This document shows positions 7,420-15,585 of a DNA stretch of 64,000 bases, piece after piece. Source of the stretch: Bacteroidota bacterium (GTDB taxonomy: Bacteria > Bacteroidota > Bacteroidia > Bacteroidales > Prolixibacteraceae); contig JAUYMU010000021.1 in NCBI GenBank assembly GCA_030698405.1, positions 16,756 through 80,755 of the forward strand. Reading direction: 5' to 3'. The position numbers and the translations under genes were made by a program. Numbering within the stretch: position 1 is the first letter of the stretch; every line of letters begins with the position of its first letter. Under the pieces are notes generated by a model, which was not told the DNA's origin, did no database searches, and saw only the letters and a list, made by a program, of their open reading frames with translations.

Positions 7420-9792
7420 GTACCTCAGCGCTTCCACCGGGTTTATCCGCGAAGCTTTCCATGAATGGAAGAACACAGTTGCACCCACAACCGCAATGGC
7501 AACAATAAAAGCAACTGCAAAAAACCATAAACTGATAGGTATTTTGTAGGAAAAATTGCTCAGCCATTTATTCATAAAATACCAGGTTATAGGCACAGAA
7601 AGCGCTGAAGCAATAAAAACCGGAATAAAATTTTCTTTCAGGAAAGAGTAAATAATGGTGCTGCCGGAACTGCCCAAAACTTTTTTCACGCCAATTTCTT
7701 TCGTCCGGCTTGTGGTAATAAACAGTGTTAACCCAAATAACCCTAACGAAGCAATCAGTAACGAAAACAGGGTAAAAATTGAAATTATCACGCTCAGATT
7801 TTTCTCAGCGGTATAAATTTCTTTATTATACTCTTCGACGGTCTTAAAATTAAAGGGTTGGTCCGGAGCGATTTTTTTCCATTCGGCTTCTATTAATGGC
7901 AGAAGATTTTTCAGGGTGCCTGGTTTGTGGTGAATAGCAACCTGCAGAACAAATGCATCTGATACAACAAACATTAATGGTGGTATATTGCTGTGGAGGG
8001 AGTGTACATTAAAATCTTTCACTACCCCGATAATTTTTCCATTGTCTATTGGTTTTCCGATTGGTTCGGTTATTCCAAGCGCTTTTACTGCGGCTTCGTT
8101 TATTATAAACGAATGTTCCGGGTCGCTGCTAAACTCACGCGAAAAACTCCTTCCCTCAAGCAAATGTATTCCCATGGTTTCAATAAAATCGTAGTCAACC
8201 CCTAGAATCTCAACACTCACTTTTTTCGATTTGTCCTGAAAATGTTCGTAGTTATATGGTAACGAGCCAAGCCTAGGCAAAGCTTCTACCGCACCACCAG
8301 CCGAAATAACATTCGGATACGACTTAATGCTATTTATAAATGCTTTGGAATCCGGAGAACTCTTTCCCATATCGATAAATAAGATATCCTTATTGCGATA
8401 ACCAGGGTCTTTTTCGAGGGCATATTGGTATTGCGAACGAATGATTAAAGTACTCGATATGAAAGAGCAAAAAATCACCAACTGCACCACAATCAGGGCA
8501 AAACGAACCCGCGATTTGCGTTTCCCGGTTTGTGCTGAATTCTTTAAAATGCTGATTACTTTTAACTTTGATAAAATTGAAGAAGTGTAAAGTCCCGATG
8601 CCAAACCGATCAACAAGGTGAGCGACATATATACTACTGCATAAATGGCAATATTCGAATTGATTATCAGCAGTTTGGTTTGAAATAAATCTTCGGCATA
8701 AGGTTTACCCTGCCAAGCTAAAAGTAAGGCAATTGGCAAAGCCAGCATTGCAAGTACAACTGACTCGTTTAGTAATTGTTCCCGAATGGATTGGATGCTG
8801 GCGCCATTTGTCTTCCGAATCCCGATTTCTTTTGCCCTGCCAGTCGATACGGCCGTTGAAAGAATGATATAATTAAATGCTGCCACAATAATTATAAGAA
8901 GGGCAATAGCTGAAAAGATACGGATGTTTTTCATGCTTCCCTGTGAAGCGCTGCTATTAATTTCTTGCGAGTTCAGGTACACCTCGGTTAAATTTTGAAC
9001 GGAAAAATCATATCTGTCTTTTTCTCCATATACTTTTTTCTCCAATTCCCTTAACTGTTTATCAAGCGAAGCTACATCTGCATTTTTATTAAGCAACAAC
9101 CAGGTTATCCAATAATTGGATCGCCAGTTTGTTTCTACATTTTCGTCTTTGAATTTCTTGTTAAGTCGCTCCAGAGGCAACGTTGAATTGATAAAACAAT
9201 CAGCCTGCAAAGTTGAGTTAACCCGAATATCATCAAAAACTCCCTTAACAAGAAACACTTCTTCTTTATCGTTAACCAAAGCAACGATTTCTTTTCCAAC
9301 AGGATTTTCGTCGGGGAAAAACTTTTGGGCTTGCTTTCGCGAAAGGACAATCGAATTTGGATTATCATGAATATTATCCTGATCCCCGTCAACGGGAATG
9401 TCGAAGATTTTAAATATTTGAGAATCGGAACCAACCGCATCACGAATTGGTATAAACTCATCCTTCAGTTTTATTTGAAATCCTTTCATATTCCTAACCC
9501 TGGCGACATATTTTACCTGTGAAAATTCGTCCTTGATACTTTTTGATAGTGCATAAGGCGCTTCGTCATCAGTTCCCGCTTCGGTTCCACTATAATCGAC
9601 ATAATTTACTAAAACCCGATAAATTTGCTTCCTGTTTTTATAGCCATTGTTGTAACTCAACTCGTTGATAACAAACAACAAAATAATAAACGTGGCTGCC
9701 AGGGCAAGCGAAAGCCCAAGAATGTTGATCCCGGCAAAAAGCTTGTTTCGCTTGAGAAACCGTAATGCTGATTTTAGATAGTTTCTGAACAT
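7414..9792 (-). CDS. FtsX/MacB-type ABC transporter permease B
   Basis: The 792-residue permease has the same duplicated plan as its neighbours: a first helix at about 20-42, a large extracytoplasmic domain, a helix bundle from about 285 to 425, a second extracytoplasmic domain and a terminal bundle from about 680. EIGIRKTNGAS and EIGVKKVLGSS motifs mark the cytoplasmic sides. It ends NPVEALRYE. No ATPase gene is directly adjacent: permease A follows, and the PIN cassette (opposite strand) precedes it. It probably uses one of the two island ATPases. No TGTCAA palindrome is present in the 83 bp before its start. Confidence 0.9.
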   Translation of the reverse strand: MFRNYLKSALRFLKRNKLFAGINILGLSLALAATFIILLFVINELSYNNGYKNRKQIYRVLVNYVDYSGTEAGTDDEAPYALSKSIKDEFSQVKYVARVRNMKGFQIKLKDEFIPIRDAVGSDSQIFKIFDIPVDGDQDNIHDNPNSIVLSRKQAQKFFPDENPVGKEIVALVNDKEEVFLVKGVFDDIRVNSTLQADCFINSTLPLERLNKKFKDENVETNWRSNYWITWLLLNKNADVASLDKQLRELEKKVYGEKDRYDFSVQNLTEVYLNSQEINSSASQGSMKNIRIFSAIALLIIIVAAFNYIILSTAVSTGRAKEIGIRKTNGASIQSIREQLLNESVVLAMLALPIALLLAWQGKPYAEDLFQTKLLIINSNIAIYAVVYMSLTLLIGLASGLYTSSILSKLKVISILKNSAQTGKRKSRVRFALIVVQLVIFCSFISSTLIIRSQYQYALEKDPGYRNKDILFIDMGKSSPDSKAFINSIKSYPNVISAGGAVEALPRLGSLPYNYEHFQDKSKKVSVEILGVDYDFIETMGIHLLEGRSFSREFSSDPEHSFIINEAAVKALGITEPIGKPIDNGKIIGVVKDFNVHSLHSNIPPLMFVVSDAFVLQVAIHHKPGTLKNLLPLIEAEWKKIAPDQPFNFKTVEEYNKEIYTAEKNLSVIISIFTLFSLLIASLGLFGLTLFITTSRTKEIGVKKVLGSSGSTIIYSFLKENFIPVFIASALSVPITWYFMNKWLSNFSYKIPISLWFFAVAFIVAIAVVGATVFFHSWKASRINPVEALRYE

Positions 9793-9875
9793 GGGTTGAA
9801 TTTTTTGGTTGTTGTTATCACGGGGTTTATAATAATATGAACAGAAATGAGTATTTTTGAATAAAACTTTGGAAA

Positions 9876-10124
9876 ATGAAAACTATTAGTTTAAAGGTAA
9901 GCGACAAAACCGCGGCCGCTATTGAAGGTATGAGCGAAAAGGAACTAAAAAAACTAAAGGAGAAAGTGGAATTGTATGTTTCAAATCCGGTTGACGAACT
10001 TTTTGCAGTAATGGATGATGCCGCTGAATATGCCAGACAAAAAGGGCTAACTCCGGAGAAATTAGCCGATATTTTAGAAATTGATATGGCCGAAATGAAT
10101 CGTACATTAGGTCGTAAGGAATAA
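9876..10124 (+). CDS. putative antitoxin of a PIN toxin-antitoxin pair
   Basis: The 82-residue charged protein begins KTISLKVSDKTAAAIEGMSE and has a helical second half (GLTPEKLADILEIDMAEMNRTLG) that could be a small helix-turn-helix. It precedes the PIN gene by 3 bp, the usual order for an antitoxin. I do not recognise a named antitoxin family; the role is inferred from position and size. The cassette runs against the surrounding permease genes. Confidence 0.6.
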   Translation: MKTISLKVSDKTAAAIEGMSEKELKKLKEKVELYVSNPVDELFAVMDDAAEYARQKGLTPEKLADILEIDMAEMNRTLGRKE

Positions 10125-10127
10125 CCA

Positions 10128-10529
10128 ATGCGATTAATCCTTGATACAAATATTTTAGTAAGTGCTTTTATTTTTAAAAGCGAAACAGCAAACAATGTTG
10201 TTCGGATTTCAGCAAATAAACACACATTACTTTTTTCAGAATCAACGTTCAAAGAACTTAAATCTACATTATTAAAACAAAAGTTTGCCGGGGTTGCAGA
10301 ACTATCAACCATCAGTAACTTTTTATTCAATTTGGTAAGAATAGGAGAATTTATTGAGCCTAAAATAGAAATCACCGAATGCCGCGACCCCAAAGACAAC
10401 AAATTTCTTGAATTGGCTGTAGCCGGAAATGCAGCTTGCATCGTTACAGGCGATAACGATTTGCTTGTACTTGATCCGTTTCGTAATATTCGTATCATAA
10501 CTCCCAAAGAATTTCTTGATCAGTTTTAA
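10128..10529 (+). CDS. PIN-domain toxin (COG1569-like)
   Basis: The 133-residue PIN-fold nuclease begins MRLILDTNILVSAF, with the first acidic metal ligand in LDTN; the conserved Glu of STFKEL and the Asp pair of CRDPKDNKFLELA and VTGDNDLL supply the rest of the active site. PIN toxins of this kind cleave RNA when the antitoxin is lost. The gene ends 2 bp before the convergent end of the permease gene at 10532, so the cassette fits exactly between two permease genes. Target RNA is unknown. Confidence 0.85.
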   Translation: MRLILDTNILVSAFIFKSETANNVVRISANKHTLLFSESTFKELKSTLLKQKFAGVAELSTISNFLFNLVRIGEFIEPKIEITECRDPKDNKFLELAVAGNAACIVTGDNDLLVLDPFRNIRIITPKEFLDQF

Positions 10530-10531
10530 GT

Positions 10532-12871
10532 CTATTCATACCTCAACGCCTCCACCGGATTCCTTGTTGCCGCCCGCCAGCTTTGCCAGCTCACTGTCAA
10601 CAATGCAATCCCCAATGCCAGCAGTCCTGCTAAAGCAAAAATCCACCAGCTCAATTCGGTTTTGTAGGCAAAATTTTCGAGCCATTTGCGCATGGCGAAG
10701 TATGCAATGGGTGTGGCAATTACAAAAGCAATTGCTACCCACTTTACAAAACCTTTATTCAGCAACGTCATTATTTCAGAAATTTTAGCGCCGTTCACTT
10801 TTCGCACCCCGATTTCTTTTGTACGCTTCAGGCTAATCAGAAAAATTTGTCCCAGGATTCCCATACAGGTAAGTACAATGGCAATAATGGAAAAGAAAGT
10901 GATTGATTTGGCCAGCTTATCTTCTTTCGAATACATGGCCTGAAACTGGTTGTCATAGAAAGTAAATTCCATGGGATCGTCGGGCAGAAGGCTTTTCCAA
11001 AGGTTCCGCAGCTCGCTTATTTGTTGGCCGACACTGCCGGGCATCAGGCGCAGCGAAAGTGTGTTAAACTCTCGGTTGGGTTCGTAAAGCAGCGCTACAG
11101 GAGTGAGGTCCGAATGCAACGACTGTACATTAAAATTGTTGACTACTCCCACAACATTGTACCCACCTTCCCGTCCGTTTTTATATTTTTTACCTTCAAT
11201 TGTGTCCCAGCCGAAGCGATTTATTGCTGCTTCGTTCATCAGGCAAGCCTGGCCTTTATCGCCTGACAAAAAACTACGGCCATCTGTTAAACTAATTCCA
11301 AAGGTTTCAAGAAAATCTTCGGAGATATAAATGCAATGGACAAGAAACTCATCGCCTTCAACACCGCTACCCATCGACATATTAATGTGTCCGGGATAAC
11401 CGTTACTTAATGCGCTGCCGGATACAAATGGAAGTTTGGATACTTCATTTTTCAAAGCTTCCTGGTTTTTGAATAAATAAGGAAGTTCCATGCGAACAAG
11501 GTGTTCTTCGTTAAACCCAAGGTCGTAATGTTTTACATACTGAAGCTGTTTGAAAATGAGCATCACAACCGCAATCAGAGCAATAGAAACTGTAAGCTGA
11601 AAAGTGAGCATGGCTTGTTTTCCTAATTGTTTTCCGGTTCTTTTTCGGCCTCCTGAAAGGAAATCGGAAATATTGAACTTCGATAAAATGTAAATAGGCG
11701 CCAAGCTGTTCAGCAAAATAATTCCCCCAATAACCGCTGCAAAAACAGGCAGCAGTTGTTGAAAATTAACATCGCCAAGCTGAATTTCCTTACCAAATAA
11801 AATTCCGGTTGATGGCAAAAGCAGCGTGACCAGTATAACCGATAAAAACAGGGCGATGAAAATTCCGAGCGTCACTTCGATCAGCGAATCAGCCAGCAAA
11901 TGAATTTTCTCGGCGCCATTGGTTTTGTTGATGCCAATTTCCTTCATTTTGGAGTACTGAATTGATATGGTGTAGTTGAGATAATTAATGCTGGATAGCA
12001 GGATAATCAAAATGCCGATGGCCAGAAAAATCATCAGCATTTTTGAGTTGCCTTTGAAATGGCTGTCGGACCATCCCAAATCCATAGTCGAAAGATAAAT
12101 GTCGGATAAATTCTGCAAAGCCAGGCTGTCGGTTGTTGTGTTGAATTTTCCAATGGAAGAGTTGAGGTTTTTTGCCAATTCATCGGGTTTAACGCCGTTT
12201 TTCAATAAAAGAACATGCTCGGTAGGATATACGCAAACGCCATTATCGCACTCCTGCGACATCTGGAAATCTTTGTTTTCGCTGTTGAGGAGCAATTCAG
12301 CCTTGAAACTTGAGTTTCCGGGAAGGTCTTTCATGACGGCAGTAACCGTGGCTGAAAAGAATTCCTGGTTGATTGTTCTCCCGAGGGGATTTTTATCGCC
12401 GAAAAGTTTTTTGGCGACCGACTCGGTTATCACCGCCGAGTTTTGTTGACTGAAAGGCTGTTTTTCAAGAATTGACAGCATTTCTATTGAAAACACATCG
12501 AAAAAACTGTCGTTTGTCGAAATAACATGCTCGATGCGTACATAGTTCTTTGTTTCGGGGTCTTTAAGTGTGATAGGATAATACGAGAACCCAACCGGAC
12601 ACGCATTTTTTATGTCAGGGTAATTTTCTGAAAGCACCGTATTTAATTTGTAATCGAGTCCCGACTTGCTCTTTTTGGCATCGTATAACCGATAGATATT
12701 TTTATACTCTGAGAAATGCCTGTCAACGTTTGACTCGGCGCTGTAAAACAAGCCAATAAGGATAGATGCAGTAAAGCCAATGGCAAAACCGCCAATGATT
12801 AAAAACGAATACAGTTTGTTTTTCAGCAAGTTTCTGACTGCGAGTTTTATTTTAAAACGGATCATTTTCAA
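10532..12871 (-). CDS. FtsX/MacB-type ABC transporter permease C
   Basis: The 779-residue permease has an N-terminal helix (about 20-42), an extracytoplasmic domain with several Cys (for example NACPVG, QECDNGVC), helices at about 280-300, 330-355 and 375-400, a second extracytoplasmic domain and three final helices. EIGINKTNGAE and EIGVRKVNGAK motifs are present; it ends NPVEALRYE. It follows the ATPase at 13042-13740, adaptor and TolC genes, so it is the best candidate for the permease of that tripartite pump. Its last 50 residues match the scar at 3924-4076. Confidence 0.92.
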   Translation of the reverse strand: MKMIRFKIKLAVRNLLKNKLYSFLIIGGFAIGFTASILIGLFYSAESNVDRHFSEYKNIYRLYDAKKSKSGLDYKLNTVLSENYPDIKNACPVGFSYYPITLKDPETKNYVRIEHVISTNDSFFDVFSIEMLSILEKQPFSQQNSAVITESVAKKLFGDKNPLGRTINQEFFSATVTAVMKDLPGNSSFKAELLLNSENKDFQMSQECDNGVCVYPTEHVLLLKNGVKPDELAKNLNSSIGKFNTTTDSLALQNLSDIYLSTMDLGWSDSHFKGNSKMLMIFLAIGILIILLSSINYLNYTISIQYSKMKEIGINKTNGAEKIHLLADSLIEVTLGIFIALFLSVILVTLLLPSTGILFGKEIQLGDVNFQQLLPVFAAVIGGIILLNSLAPIYILSKFNISDFLSGGRKRTGKQLGKQAMLTFQLTVSIALIAVVMLIFKQLQYVKHYDLGFNEEHLVRMELPYLFKNQEALKNEVSKLPFVSGSALSNGYPGHINMSMGSGVEGDEFLVHCIYISEDFLETFGISLTDGRSFLSGDKGQACLMNEAAINRFGWDTIEGKKYKNGREGGYNVVGVVNNFNVQSLHSDLTPVALLYEPNREFNTLSLRLMPGSVGQQISELRNLWKSLLPDDPMEFTFYDNQFQAMYSKEDKLAKSITFFSIIAIVLTCMGILGQIFLISLKRTKEIGVRKVNGAKISEIMTLLNKGFVKWVAIAFVIATPIAYFAMRKWLENFAYKTELSWWIFALAGLLALGIALLTVSWQSWRAATRNPVEALRYE

Positions 12872-12883
12872 TAAATTGATAGT

Positions 12884-12908
12884 TTATTATTATTACTATT
12901 ATTATTCA
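12884..12908. repeat. ATT trinucleotide microsatellite
   Basis: About eight ATT/ACT units lie between the start of permease C and the stop of the permease scar. Such a slippery tract in a 5' leader could vary in length between strains. Confidence 0.6.
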
Positions 12909-12966
12909 TACCTCAACGCTTCCACCGGATTTCTCGTCGCCGCTTTCCAACTTTGCCAACTCAAAA
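12902..12966 (-). pseudogene. short C-terminal scar of an FtsX-type permease
   Basis: About 20 codons reading LSWQSWKAATRNPVEALRYE and a stop remain, with no start and an in-frame stop just upstream. It is a second, shorter permease 3' remnant, again downstream of an ABC ATPase gene (13042-13740) and upstream of a full permease. Confidence 0.8.
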
Positions 12967-13041
12967 TTAATCACCGGAAAGCTCTGAAAAATGCATTTCC
13001 CTTTCTGCCATTTCCCTTTTCCCTTCTCCACGCCCCAGTCC

Positions 13042-13740
13042 CTACATTGCCATTTCTCCCATCCTATTCTTCACTTCTTCAGTAATCACCTGTCCATCAA
13101 ACAAATTGATAACGCGGTGGGCAAATTCGGAATCGTGCATGGAGTGTGTTACCATCACGATGGTGGTGCCTTCACGGTTGAGTTCGGTCAACAGGTTCAT
13201 CACTTCCAAACCGTTTTTCGAGTCGAGGTTACCGGTTGGCTCATCGGCCAGGATCAGCTTGGGGTTGGCAACTACCGCACGCGCAATGGCCACACGCTGC
13301 TGCTGTCCTCCGGATAATTGCTGCGGAAAATGTTTTTTTCGGTGACTGATTTTCATCCGTTCAAGCACTTTTTCAACCATTTCCTTGCGCTCCCTTGCGC
13401 TCAACTTCAGGTAAATCAATGGGAGCTCCACGTTTTCATAGACGTTGAGTTCGTCGATCAGGTTAAAACTCTGGAACACAAAGCCGATATTGCCTTTGCG
13501 GAGCAAAGTGCGGTTGCGTTCCTTGAAACCGCCAACTTCCTGATTGTCGAAATAATACTCGCCGGATGACGGATTGTCAAGCAGGCCGATAATATTCAGC
13601 AATGTTGACTTACCACAGCCCGAAGGCCCCATAATGGCTACAAACTCGCCCTTCTGAATGTGAAGGTTCACTTCGCTCAACGCACTGGTTTCGATCTCTT
13701 CCGTGCGGAATACTTTGTTTAGGTTTACTGTTCGTATCAT
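13042..13740 (-). CDS. ABC transporter ATPase (MacB/LolD-type)
   Basis: ATP-binding subunit of 232 residues with all canonical motifs: Walker A GPSGCGKST at 38-46, Q-loop in FVFQSFNL, signature LSGGQQQRVAIARA, Walker B LILADEP, D-loop GNLDS and the switch His in VTHSMHD. It lies between the adaptor gene and permease C on one strand and should power the TolC-adaptor-permease assembly. The short permease scar sits between it and permease C. Unlike the ATPase at 4077-4778, its D-loop and signature are standard. Confidence 0.95.
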   Translation of the reverse strand: MIRTVNLNKVFRTEEIETSALSEVNLHIQKGEFVAIMGPSGCGKSTLLNIIGLLDNPSSGEYYFDNQEVGGFKERNRTLLRKGNIGFVFQSFNLIDELNVYENVELPLIYLKLSARERKEMVEKVLERMKISHRKKHFPQQLSGGQQQRVAIARAVVANPKLILADEPTGNLDSKNGLEVMNLLTELNREGTTIVMVTHSMHDSEFAHRVINLFDGQVITEEVKNRMGEMAM

Positions 13741-13754
13741 AAAGAAATCCTCCT

Positions 13755-13792
13755 GAAAGCCCCCTCTAACTCCCCGAAGGGGGAGGACAAGA
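13755..13792 (+). repeat. palindromic repeat unit, left member of an inverted pair
   Basis: A GC-rich unit with the inner palindrome CTCCCCGAAGGGGGAG. An inverted, slightly diverged copy is at 14092-14132. Together they bracket the REPIN-like element. Confidence 0.65.
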
Positions 13793-13912
13793 GCGCATTT
13801 GATAAATTGTTATTGTTTAAAATTATTCATTCCCATTTTAATTATCATCATAAATGTCTCTGGATTCTTAAACTCCAGCATTGATAACCTGCGTTGATAT
13901 AAACGACATATG

Positions 13913-14057
13913 TAAATAAGGTAATAAGGTTGTTGTCTGGGGTGAATGAATTACTACTAAGGTTCAAAAGTGCATGATAAGGTTTTAAAACCTTATTTTT
14001 AGAACCAAACCTTAGTAGAAATTATATACACAAGTCCACATAACCTTATTAACTTAC
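13913..14057. repeat. REPIN-like paired palindromic element
   Basis: Two REP-like units lie head to head around a perfect 20-bp palindrome (13977-13996, ATAAGGTTTTAAAACCTTAT). Moving outward on both sides come matching ACTACTAAGG/CCTTAGTAG segments and AATAAGGTT/AACCTTATT ends. The right half aligns along its length with the left flank of the transposase remnant at 49981-50426, and the left half with that gene's right flank. It is thus a non-autonomous element of the same family. The gene-free stretch 13741-14129 holds only this element and the bracketing repeats. Confidence 0.75.
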
Positions 14058-14091
14058 TGCTTTTCAATTTTATATAGAACTCAGGCCTCCC

Positions 14092-14132
14092 TTCTTGTCC
14101 CTCCCCTTCGGGGAGGTTAGGAGGGGCTTCTA
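14092..14132 (-). repeat. palindromic repeat unit, right member of an inverted pair
   Basis: Inverted counterpart of 13755-13792, containing CTCCCCTTCGGGGAG. Its outer end overlaps the stop codon of the adaptor gene (14130-14132), so it may serve as its terminator. Confidence 0.65.
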
Positions 14133-15383
14133 AAACACAATCTTATCATTCGTTCCAAACATCTCGTATCCTGAAGTAATAACCTTTTCACCGGCATTCA
14201 AACCTTCCAGCACTTCGTAATACTGCGGATTCTGTTTACCGATTTTGATCGGACGTTTAACCGCTTCTGTTCCGGCCTCGTTCAACACAAATACCCATTG
14301 ACCGCCAGTGCTTTGGAAAAAACCTCCGCGTGGAATCATCAACGCTTTTTGCGACTCGCCCAGTTCAAGTTTAACGTGATAGGTCTGGCCAGTACGAATA
14401 TTTTCAGGTGTTTGTCCTTCAAAAACCAGGTCGATCTTGAATTGCCCATCACGAACTTCAGGATATACTTTTTTCACGGAGAGGTTAAAATTAGTCCCGT
14501 TGCGGTCGAGTGAGGCCGTTAGTCCACGGACAATCCTGTCAATATAGTGTTCGTCGATTTTAGCGTTGACCTTAAAATTATCGAGGATATTAATTTGCCC
14601 AATCCGTTGCCCTTTGTTGATTGATTCACCAATTTCGGCATTGAGTAAACCGAGCTGCCCGTCAACAGGCGCTTTTACGTTCAGGTCTTCGCGTCGCTGT
14701 TGTACTACTTTCAGGTTAAGGTGCATGTTGCCAAGGCTTTGATCCATTTGTATTTTCTGGTTTTCGCGAAAGATGGAATCCTGAACCAGTTTCATATATA
14801 TAAGGTCTCGGTTTTTCTTCGTTTTGAAATAGTCTTCTTCAACTTTCATGTAGTCTTCTTTGGCGATTAACCCTTCTACAAACAATGATTTCTGTTGTTC
14901 GTAGTTTCGCGCCAGCCTTACAATTTCATAATCAATCTGAAGCAACTGTTGTTTATTCACTATTTTCTGCTGCTCCATTTGTATCTGGGTGTTGCGCAAC
15001 TCGTTGGTTTGGTATGCCATGCTCGATTCGCTGTTCATGATGCTCAGATTGAGGTCGTTATTCCTTAGTTTCAGGATGATATCACCCTTTTTTACCATCT
15101 CGCCTTCTTCAATCAGTTTTTCTTCAACTTTTCCACCTTCTTCGGCATCGAGAAAAATTGTTAAAATTGGTTCCACCTGCCCAATAACTGTGATGTAGTC
15201 GTTAAAGATTCCATCTTCTACGCTACTTACTGTAAGTTTATCCTTCTCGGCCCTGAAAACCGATGAATGGTCGCCAAAGACAACTTTCACGATTAGAAAA
15301 CCAACGATCAATATACCGAGGCTCCAGAAAATATGTTTCTTCTGAATTCCCTTTTTCTTTTCTATTACTTTATCCATTCCCAT
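14130..15383 (-). CDS. periplasmic adaptor (membrane-fusion) subunit of an ABC efflux pump
   Basis: HlyD/MacA-type adaptor, 417 residues. A single helix (about 19-37) anchors it in the inner membrane; a lipoyl/barrel-sandwich half (GGKVEEKLIEEGEMVKKGD), a long coiled-coil hairpin (about 120-225), the second lipoyl half (VKAPVDGQLG) and beta-barrel/membrane-proximal domains follow. It links the ATPase/permease pair to the TolC channel encoded just upstream. The 202-bp gap to the TolC gene contains short GTTTCAA direct repeats and no gene. Confidence 0.92.
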   Translation of the reverse strand: MGMDKVIEKKKGIQKKHIFWSLGILIVGFLIVKVVFGDHSSVFRAEKDKLTVSSVEDGIFNDYITVIGQVEPILTIFLDAEEGGKVEEKLIEEGEMVKKGDIILKLRNNDLNLSIMNSESSMAYQTNELRNTQIQMEQQKIVNKQQLLQIDYEIVRLARNYEQQKSLFVEGLIAKEDYMKVEEDYFKTKKNRDLIYMKLVQDSIFRENQKIQMDQSLGNMHLNLKVVQQRREDLNVKAPVDGQLGLLNAEIGESINKGQRIGQINILDNFKVNAKIDEHYIDRIVRGLTASLDRNGTNFNLSVKKVYPEVRDGQFKIDLVFEGQTPENIRTGQTYHVKLELGESQKALMIPRGGFFQSTGGQWVFVLNEAGTEAVKRPIKIGKQNPQYYEVLEGLNAGEKVITSGYEMFGTNDKIVF

Positions 15384-15385
15384 GA

Positions 15386-15425
15386 CGGTAGAGTTTCAAG
15401 TTTCAAGTTCAAAGTTTCAAGTTCT
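15386..15425. repeat. short GTTTCAA direct repeats
   Basis: Four closely spaced copies of AGTTTCAA or variants occur between the TolC and adaptor genes. Low-complexity sequence of unknown role. Confidence 0.45.
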
Positions 15426-15585
15426 GCCTTGATGACGGTTATTTCAATACAATATCATCGTCAAATCTGGCATCGTTTTTTGTTTCTTATTTCTTATTTT
15501 TTGTTCGATATTCGATATTGGTTATTGAACTTTGGATATTGCATCCTCCGTTTTCCCTTATCCCGGTTTCCTTTTTCCTCCGGTT

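Noticed and set aside
9827..10507. 226-codon minus-strand open frame over the toxin-antitoxin pair
   Set aside because: It is antisense to two recognisable genes, with a Ser/Phe/Leu-rich, low-information sequence and no family likeness.
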